The notes under the pieces: model-generated
What the model was told of the DNA's origin: nothing
The model's input: only the letters and a program-made list of their open reading frames with translations
The model's database searches: none
Position numbers and translations under genes: made by a program
Assembly: GCF_000687815.1 (NCBI RefSeq)
Contig: NZ_JHXU01000002.1
Location: 1 to 64,000 of the forward strand
Direction: 5' to 3'
Source: Mycoplasma elephantis ATCC 51980
Lineage (GTDB): Bacteria; Bacillota_I; Bacilli_A; Mycoplasmatales; Metamycoplasmataceae
DNA: 64,000 nucleotides
Part shown: positions 56,493-64,000 of the stretch, piece after piece
Layout of the letters: each line of letters opens with the position of its first letter
Numbering within the stretch: position 1 is the stretch's first letter

Positions 56493-58960
56493 TCTAATTC
56501 CTTTTTGTATTGGTTAAGTTTTTGTTTGTAATTTTCATATTTTTCTTTTTCTATTTCTATTTTTTCACGTGGCGCTTTAGAAATAAAATTCTCATTGTTT
56601 AAAATTTGTTCAGATCTAACAATTTCTTTTTCATAAAATATAATTTTTGCTTCAATATCATTTTTTAGTTTTGTTTTTGTGTTTTCATCCATTTTAATGT
56701 ATAGATTACCTAATGATAAAGCAACTAAATAATCCTTGTTTTGTTCAAATTTTGCATTAGCTATTTTATTTATTGATGTAATAATATTTTCATTTAGAAC
56801 TCCATCATAATCAAAACCAATAATATCTTTATTACTTATATTGTTATTTTGGCGATACTTACGAATTGATGTAATAATTTCAATTATTATATCTATGTTA
56901 TTTGATAAATTATATTTCTTAAATTTTGGTCATTTATTATCTAAGACTGATTCATTAAATAATGTATTAAAAATTGCATCTGTAATAAATGGTAAAAATG
57001 GATGTAATACAATTAGAGTCTTCTTAAGAATTTCAAGTGATTGATATTTATTATCAATAGTTTTAGAAAGTTCAATATATCATGATGAAAAATCATTATA
57101 AATATACTTTTCAATCTCTTTTCCGATAATCGAAAATTCATATTTTTTCAATAATTTTTGAATATTTTTATTCAAATTACGCAATTTATTGTTTATTCAT
57201 TTATCAATCTCATATAACTCTTTATTACCACTTTCTTCTTTATTTTTTATATACCTTGCAACGTTTCAAAGTTTATTTATCAATGATTGATGGATGGCAA
57301 AATCCTTATTTGAAATACGTAAATCATTACCGGCTTTTGTGTTAGAAACAATCGTTCATCTTAAGGTATCGCTGCCATATTTTTTAATAACATCATTAGG
57401 ATCAATTCCGTTATTCAAACTTTTTGACATTTTGACATTATTCTCATCCCTAACTAAACCGTGAATCATAATATTTTTAAAAGGGGCCTTACCTGTAAAT
57501 TCTAAGCTAAAGAAGTACATTCTTGCTATTCAAAAAAATATTAAATCACGCCCGGTAACAAGCAAATCAATAGGATAATAGTGTTCTAAATTTTTAGTAC
57601 TTTGAGGCCACCCTAAAAATGTAAAAGAACTTATCCCACTACTAAACCATGTATCTAAAACATCTTCGTCTTGAATTCAATCTTTGCCTGGAGAATCTAT
57701 TTGAACTTTAATTTGATCACCTTTATATCAAGCGGGTATTCTATGACCCCATCATAATTGACGAGATATTGTTCAATCATGAACATTATTCATTCATCTT
57801 TTCAATTCTTTTGAGAATCTTGAAGGATAAAATTTAGAACATAACTTTGTTTTTAAATTTTCTAAAACATCTTTACTAAATTGTTCCATTTTTACAAATC
57901 ATTGGTCTCTAACTAAAATTTCAACAGGAGTTTTAGTTCTTTCACTTAGACCTACATTAGAAATTGTTTTTTCAATCTTTAATACAAAATTGTTATTAAT
58001 AAGAAATTCATTTATTTTTGCTCTCGCACTAACCCTATCCATTCCACTAAATTGTTTTGCGTTATATAAAATCCCATTTTCATCTATTGTTTCATTTATT
58101 TCCAGATTATATTTCTTAATTATTTCAATATCCTCAATTGCATGAGCCGACAATTTCATCAATCCTGTCCCAAAGGATGGATCTATATATTCATCAGCAA
58201 TTATTGGTATTTCAGAATTTAAAAGCGGATGGCTAACTTTTTTGCCGAGTAAATGCTTAAATCTTTTATCATTAGGATTAAATACTACCGCCACATCAGA
58301 GAATAAAGTTTCTGTACGTACAGTAGCAATGGTTATAAATTCATCGCTTCCCACAATTGGATATTTGATGTAAACCATATCTTGTTCAATTTCTTCGTTT
58401 ACAACTTCAACATTACTTAATGCGGTTTTTAGTTTACAATCCCAATTAATTGGAGACTTTCCTTTATATATATAGCCTTTATTGTAAAGATGAACAAACA
58501 CTTTTAAAACCGCTTCATTAGCTTCATCATCAAGAGTAAAACGTTCATTTTCAAAATCAAGTGATAAACCTAATCCTTCTCATTGTTTTCTCATTATTGT
58601 TGAGTATTTAGATTTTCATTTTCAACATTCTTCCAAAAATGCTTCACGACCTAATTTATGTTTATCTTTTCCTTCTTCAACTAATAATTGTTCAACTTTT
58701 GATTGAGTAGCAATTCCTGCATGATCCATACCAGCAATAAACCAAACATCATAATTATTTAATTTATAATATCTATTAATTGTGTCTGGAATATATGTGT
58801 CAAGAGCATGCCCTAAATGAAGAACTCCCGTGACATTTGGAGGAGGTAACAAAATAGTAAAAGGTTTTTTGCTTAAATCATGATTTGAAAAATAGCGTTT
58901 TTCAACCCATTTTTTAAAAATAATTGGTTCGAATTTATTATGATCAAAAATTTTATCCAT
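56483..58960 (-). CDS. valS: Valyl-tRNA synthetase
   Basis: 825 residues through about twenty UGA Trp codons. HIGH motif [15 protein letters not shown] (about 36), editing (CP1) domain with [20 protein letters not shown] as [13 protein letters not shown] (about 495), anticodon domain, and a C-terminal coiled-coil arm ([16 protein letters not shown]). No T-box leader. Divergent from the lipoprotein gene. Confidence 0.96.
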
Positions 58961-59003
58961 TGATCTCCATTTCTAATATTTAATATTATATTATTAAATT
59001 AAT

Positions 59004-59009
59004 TATAAT
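59004..59009 (+). promoter_or_regulatory. -10 box before the lipoprotein gene
   Basis: TATAAT with seven bases to the ATG at 59017, again without Shine-Dalgarno. Confidence 0.55.
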
Positions 59010-59016
59010 AGGTACT

Positions 59017-59802
59017 ATGAAAATAAAAAAAATAACAATGCTGTTTTCATTATCTTTTTTACCAAACTTGACCACAATATCATGTATAAATAATAATGAT
59101 TACAATATTGATAAAATAAACGAATTTAGAGGAAAAAGAGTAATTAATAACTTAAAAATAGATATTATAGGCGAAAATTGTAATCTATATACAAGCTATA
59201 ACAAGATTAATTTTAATAAAGATAATAATAATCAAATTCTTCTATCCGATATCGTTCAAAATGATTTATTTAAAAATAATTATTTATTAGAATTAGTAGA
59301 TAAAAATAACTCTTTATTTCTAAAACTATTAAGTAGAACAACACCTGCAAATGCTACATATTTTGAGTGCATAAAATGTAATATGGACTATAAAATTTTA
59401 AATGTAGAAAAAAAATATAATACAAATAATAAATTAATAAATATAAAATTTATGTTTGATTTAAAGACATATGTTTATGCAAATAATAATGAAAAATATT
59501 ACTTAAGTACCACAAATGATGTAAATTATGTTTTAAATCATTCTAACGAATTCCAAAAAATTAAAATTTATTATGATGAATCTATGAAACCGAAAAATAT
59601 AAACCAACTAACTTCATATTTAAATCCCGGATTTGACATAAATAGTATTAGTAATGAAACTAAAAAACAATTGTCAATTATTCATTTTTTATCAACTTAT
59701 GCAAGACAAAATCTATATTTTGTAATTGATAAAAATATTTTTAAAGAAGATAACATAGACTTAAAAATGAATAAACCAAAAATTTCTATCCAAATTGTTT
59801 AA
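59017..59802 (+). CDS. Lipoprotein of unknown function
   Basis: 261 residues. Signal peptide MKIKKITMLFSLSFLPNLTT and lipobox TTISC (Cys at 23). The mature part is rich in Asn, Lys and Tyr, of mixed predicted strand and helix, with two close cysteines (ECIKC). No family recognised and no UGA codon. Likely exposed on the surface. Its end overlaps the convergent ABC-like gene by 4 bases. Confidence 0.8.
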   Translation: MKIKKITMLFSLSFLPNLTTISCINNNDYNIDKINEFRGKRVINNLKIDIIGENCNLYTSYNKINFNKDNNNQILLSDIVQNDLFKNNYLLELVDKNNSLFLKLLSRTTPANATYFECIKCNMDYKILNVEKKYNTNNKLINIKFMFDLKTYVYANNNEKYYLSTTNDVNYVLNHSNEFQKIKIYYDESMKPKNINQLTSYLNPGFDINSISNETKKQLSIIHFLSTYARQNLYFVIDKNIFKEDNIDLKMNKPKISIQIV

Positions 59803-61910
59803 TCATCCTTTTCATGCACATATCTCGATAATTCTCATTCATTGGTATTTTCAATAATCACCTTCTTAGTTTCATCATTATTTACATCAAGTTTTGACTT
59901 TAATTTAAAATAATTTAATGACATTAAATTATTTTCTTTAATAATATTTACATAATTATGTGGAACAGTTTTTTCGTAATTTCTATATTTATTCAAGAAA
60001 TTTTCTTGATTTTCAACATTAAATGAATTTAAAATAAAATTATTTTTGACAAAATAAACTCAATCAATTTTTCACTCTTTAAGTTTTTTAGAAATATCAT
60101 TATCATTAATTAAAACATAAGAAATACTGCAACAATTTAATTGGTTAAGAATTTGATAAACATTAGAATAAAACCATGCACCAAATGGAGAATCTAAATT
60201 TATTTTCGACAAATCCATCTGTATAATATTTTGATTTTCTAAAATCTTAGATAAAAGGATTATTTTATTAGAATTAAATTCATTAATAAATTTGTATTTG
60301 TTTACCAAAATTTCTGGATTGATATTAAAAATATCAATCATATTTAAAAATCTATATGCCTTAACAAATTTTTTAAATGAATTAAATCTACATATTTTAT
60401 ATTTACGCAGAAAATCAATAATATCTTTCTCTAATTTATCAATCATAAATTCAATCTTCTTTTTTTCCAATATTGAATCAAACTTATTTTCTAATTCCGC
60501 TCAAGATTGATGATTTTCTTTTAAAATATTTTTTATTTTTTTTAAAAATAATTTGTTTTCTTTAGTCTTTTTTCTCTGAGTTAGTAAAAAACTATCTAAA
60601 AGAAAATTATTAAGTTTTATCTTTTGATTACTAGAAGTTTTTTGATGATTATCGATTCATTTTTTTTCAGCCATATCATCATAATATGAATAATATTTAT
60701 TAATAAATAAATTATGCATGTCAAGATTATTTCTGTTTCATGAAATTAGCTTGTGGTTTGTTGAAATTGAGTGTTTAATAACATCAATTTGTCTCTTGAA
60801 TTCATTTTGATTTTTTTTATTTTGAATAATAAATTCGTCTAAAATGTCTTTGACGAAATTAGCAATTAAACGTGGAAATTTTTTGTTTTGCTTTTCAAAT
60901 ATTGAATAATTGTTTTTTGATATAGTAAAAAAATAAAGTTCACTTAAAATTTTATTTTCAAAATTTTTAAATTGTTCTTTAGAAAGAAATAAAAACTTAT
61001 TTTTTTGTTTTCTTACCGAATATGCGAAATTAGAATATATTTGTTGACGATACCTCAATAATGATTCATTATTTTTTATATTTGTTTTGTATTTAACACT
61101 TATTTGAAAAATCATTTGATCAAAATCTTTTGATGCAAATTTCTTTCTTTTGTTAATAGTTTTTTTTATTTCTTCTATTTCTTCTTTTAAATTTCTTATT
61201 TTATTTAAGTTATCATATGATAAACTTGGTTTATCAACAATATTTCTTATAACCTTAATTTGTGAATAATTATTTTTTAAACGCGCTTCTAATTCTTGTG
61301 AGTTGCTTCTTTTATCATCGAAAATAAAATTCTTGATGATACTATGAATATCAAATAATGATTTAATCCTTGTGACATTTACTTGATCAACAAGTAAATT
61401 AAACTGTTCTAAAAATTCAGTCATGCTTTCAAAAGAGAAATTTAATTTCTCATTTAAAAACTTTTGAAAATAAAAGAAAAAAAATTGATTTATCTTTTGA
61501 TATCTTGCTCTTTCATTTATATTTCTTTGTTCAGCTATATTTGCATGCAACTTAAAAAAATTAGATTTAAGGTGTTTGTATTTATACTTTAATTCTTTTT
61601 TGGTAGGTAATTTTATTGCTTCGCTTTTACTATACAAATCATTAAAAACAAACGATTCAGATATTTGTTCTTTTCCTTCTTCACACCTAAACATTGGGAT
61701 ATATGTATTTATTTGACCAACATATATTCCATTATCATTTTCTAAGACACAATTTTTTTTATTAAATAAATTAATTGATTTTATATTATTTTCTTCTGAG
61801 AAAAAAAATAAATGATGAGAATTTTCATGAACCAACATTGGAGAAACATATTTTTTTTGTGTTCCACACCAATTTAAATCATTAATATAAAACAAAAGTT
61901 TTTTTCTCAT
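59799..61910 (-). CDS. Degenerate ABC-ATPase-like protein with a long coiled-coil insertion
   Basis: 703 residues from ATG at 61910, which follows AAAGGTGATT; UGA Trp codons join the pieces. The middle (about 130-500) is helical and very rich in Lys, Asn and Phe. The last part, NKIILLSKILENQNIIQMDL..INLDS, NVYQILNQLNCCSISYVLIND and WKIDWVYFVKNNFIL, follows the order of an ABC ATPase after the signature (ALA..L..P.iillDEPts.LD; ..l..l......i..vtHD), but Walker A, signature and Walker B residues are absent. So: ABC fold without ATPase residues, moderately likely. It lies 9 bases after an ECF-type membrane gene. Confidence 0.45.
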
Positions 61911-61919
61911 AATCACCTT

Positions 61920-62933
61920 TTAATAAACTATGCTTTGATTCTTATTAATTAAACCAAAAACAATTGAATATGAATAATAAATAATAGTTAAATTAATTCA
62001 AATTTTAATTGGAGATGTCGCAATATGAGTAATTATAAATAACGGTCATTTTGAAATATTTCCAGATAATGAAGTGGCATCAGCCATTGATAATATTGGA
62101 ACATTTATAAATTCTAGAAGAGCGCTAAAAATTATGATCGGAACAAAAATTGTATATTTTTCTGGTTTTATTTTAAATCTTCCAACAATAATAAAAACAC
62201 CCATTGTACTAAACCCAAAAACAAGTAAACCTAATAGAACATATCTATTTTTTATAACTGAATCTTCCAACATTTCATCGGTAATAATATTAGGAAGGGC
62301 AAAAGCAATAGAAATAGTAAAAATTACTGCTACCAAAATAGAAGTTGCAACAATCATATTAATATTCATTAAAGTTGTTGAGTATTTACGGATTCTTCAT
62401 CTTTTAATTTTTGCCTCACGATAAAGAATTGTCACTTCTAATTTAGAAATCATGTCTTTGTATTTGTTAGCTTTTTTTGCATCAACTTTTTTTAACTTTT
62501 CTTTTAAAAGTAAAATTTTTTGCTTTGCCTTAACAATTTTTCTTTTATGAAAACTAATTCTAATGTCATATCCAAAATAATAACCTAAAAATTTAATAAA
62601 AAATCATCCCACTAATCCCGAAACAACTCCATTCATCATTGTTGCAAGAGTATAAAATGGATGGAAGAATATTGGCAAAAACATAAATGAAATCAAATCA
62701 GCTATAAGCCCAGTTAATAAACCAACAATTGGACCAAAAATAAATCCCGTAATTTTTACTGGTAAACCAATAAACGAAATTTTAAATGTGGGGATAGATG
62801 CTAAAAATATAATTTGTGTACCAATAATTACAAAAACAACAGCAATTGATATTAAGATAGCTGTAAAAGATATTTTTCTTATTTCCCAAAATCTTCTAGA
62901 TTTTGTTGTTTTATTTTGTTTTTCTTCGAACAT
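61920..62933 (-). CDS. ECF-transporter S-component-like membrane protein
   Basis: 337 residues with UGA Trp. The first half (about 22-125) has ISFTAILISIAVVFVIIGTQI and FKISFIGLPVKITGFIFGP..GLLTGLIADLISF, the pattern of ECF substrate-binding (folate/vitamin) S components. A lysine-rich cytoplasmic helical loop (about 130-190) splits it from three or four further spans. The substrate is unknown. Usually paired with EcfA ATPases; here the co-transcribed gene is a degenerate ABC-like protein. Confidence 0.7.
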
Positions 62934-62955
62934 ATATTAATAATATAATAATATA

Positions 62956-63390
62956 TTATTTATGATAATTTGAATTAGAATTAATTTTTATGCCTCTATA
63001 TATTTGTTCTATAAGCATTATTCTAAATAATTCATGTGGAAAAGTTAAATCTGAAAACGAAATAGAACAATAATCCTTAATTAATTCCTTATCAAAACCA
63101 TTTGAACTTCCTATTAAAAATGTAATGTTTGAATTATTTAATTTTTTGGCAAATTGTAATGAATCTATCTTTTCACCATTTAAATCTAAAAAATATGTTA
63201 TTGAATTTTTTGGAATTTTATCTATCGCCAATTCTGTTTCTTGCCTTATTTTTAAATCAATATTTTTTATATTTAATTCTTTCAATTCAATAACGTTAAT
63301 TTTACACCCATGAATTTTGTTTAAATAATCATCAAAAAGTAATTTATTATTTTTTGAAAGTTTTCCAAAACACACTAAATTAATTTGCAT
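62956..63390 (-). CDS. rlmH: 23S rRNA m3Psi1915 methyltransferase RlmH
   Basis: 144 residues from ATG at 63390, preferred because GGAAG precedes it by 7 bases; an ATG lies 12 bases earlier. SPOUT fold: ITYFLDLNGEKIDSLQFAK, ITFLIGSSNGF (GGxxG-like SAM loop) and the C-terminal FPHELFRIMLIEQIYRGIKI..NSNYHK. It acts on the uridine made pseudouridine by RluD, also in this window. Overlaps the mnmG end by 11 bases. Confidence 0.94.
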   Translation of the reverse strand: MQINLVCFGKLSKNNKLLFDDYLNKIHGCKINVIELKELNIKNIDLKIRQETELAIDKIPKNSITYFLDLNGEKIDSLQFAKKLNNSNITFLIGSSNGFDKELIKDYCSISFSDLTFPHELFRIMLIEQIYRGIKINSNSNYHK

Positions 63391-64000
63391 TATTACTTCC
63401 ATTAATCTTTAATCAGTAAATTAACATTTGTATATCACTAGGGTTTATTCCACTAATTCTGGATGCTTGCCCTATTGTTTCAGGTAAAACTTCTTTGAAT
63501 TTTAATCTAGCCTCAATAGCAATATTATCAACTTTGTCATAATCTATATTTTCAGGAATCTTTAAATTTTCTAGTTTTTGCATTTTATTTGCATCATTAA
63601 TTTGTTTTTCAATATAACCATTTAACCTTACATTAACCATGACTTCGTAAGGAAATTCAAACCCTGCCAAAATATCATTATAATCAACTTCTGGGCGAGC
63701 TAAAAGTTGAAGATAGCTAACAGCATTACTAATACCATATTTTGTAGCAATTTCAGATTTTGTAGAAACAAATTTTTCTTTTAATTCCTTTATTTTTTGC
63801 TCAATTTTCTCATATTTTGTTTTTACAAAATTTAGTTTTTCTTTACTTTTTATATTTATTTCTTTAGCATATTTATAAAGCCTTTTATCAGCATTATCAT
63901 TACGTAACAAAAGCCTATATTCTGCACGACTTGTTAACATTCTATATGGTTCTTTCGTTCCTTTTGTTGTAAGGTCATCTATCAAAACACCTATATAAGC
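63380..64000 (-). CDS. mnmG: tRNA uridine 5-carboxymethylaminomethyl modification enzyme MnmG (C-terminal part)
   Basis: Incomplete: the 5' part lies beyond the window end. Visible is the C-terminal third: [34 protein letters not shown], the helical region and [22 protein letters not shown] at 63413-63415 is Trp, and the true stop is the TAA at 63380-63382, giving the tail [12 protein letters not shown]. With MnmE it modifies wobble uridines. rlmH follows directly. Confidence 0.94.

Noticed and set aside
58961-59016. T-box leaders before valS, tyrS or glyS
   Set aside because: The upstream gaps are too short or absent and lack the T-box sequence.
1-64000. CRISPR arrays, insertion sequences and tRNA or rRNA genes
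   Set aside because: No regularly spaced repeats, no transposase frames, and no tRNA cloverleaf other than the tRNA-like part of tmRNA were seen.

Overview
The window comes from a mollicute of the Mycoplasma type, very AT-rich. UGA must be read as tryptophan in almost every gene (dnaG, secDF, valS, uvrA, rpsD and others), so genetic code 4 applies. The gene set and order (ruvAB-secDF; glyS-dnaG-rpoD; gmk-prpC-prkC-rsgA-rpe; hprK-lgt-trxB; a p37/p29/p69 transporter) fit the hominis/pulmonis branch. I do not name a species.

Layout. 1-501: intergenic with a 17-base T tract. 502-3393: a large surface protein with an Asn/Gln-rich cytoplasmic head. 3586-7805: ruvA, ruvB and a fused secDF. 7867-10783: NERD and YgjP-type proteins facing an S1-domain protein and a Pgi-fold protein that has lost its active site. 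10862-15341: glyS, dnaG, rpoD. 15363-19057 (minus): a DUF3137 protein, an FtsK-like 4TM protein and an RNase J paralogue without its metal ligands. 19150-23074: ligA, a dCMP deaminase, the SRP RNA, nagB, trmB. 23150-26964: gmk, a PP2C phosphatase, a Ser/Thr kinase, rsgA and rpe, tightly packed. 26967-31722: a HAD phosphatase, a frameshifted fpg, rnhB, thiI and an EzrA-like gene. 31966-35015: rpsD, rpmE, a lipoprotein, a membrane protein, tmRNA and smpB.

35226-40047 is a defence island. It holds a cytosine-5 methyltransferase switched off by a (GA)10 tract at its 5' end, a DUF262/DUF1524 (GmrSD-like) protein broken by a one-base shift in a T run, and an AbiF/Abi_2 HEPN protein. A compact promoter-hairpin-terminator unit runs convergent with the abiF-like gene and looks like a small RNA gene. 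This is the best candidate in the window for an incompletely described system.

40098-64000 returns to core genes: an ABC-F protein, tyrS, the p69-p29-p37 transporter under a TPP riboswitch whose Shine-Dalgarno switch can be read by eye, rpsO, rluD, adh, uvrA, hprK-lgt-trxB, folD, valS, a lipoprotein, a degenerate ABC-like coiled-coil protein with an ECF-type membrane partner, rlmH and the 3' part of mnmG.

Two themes recur. First, several proteins keep a fold but have lost the catalytic residues (Pgi-like, RNase J-like, ABC-like, second half of the ABC-F protein). Second, three genes are out of frame at simple repeats (GA10 in the methyltransferase, T6 in the DUF262 gene, A7 in fpg). These may be phase variation, slippage, decay or, for the two homopolymers, sequencing error.
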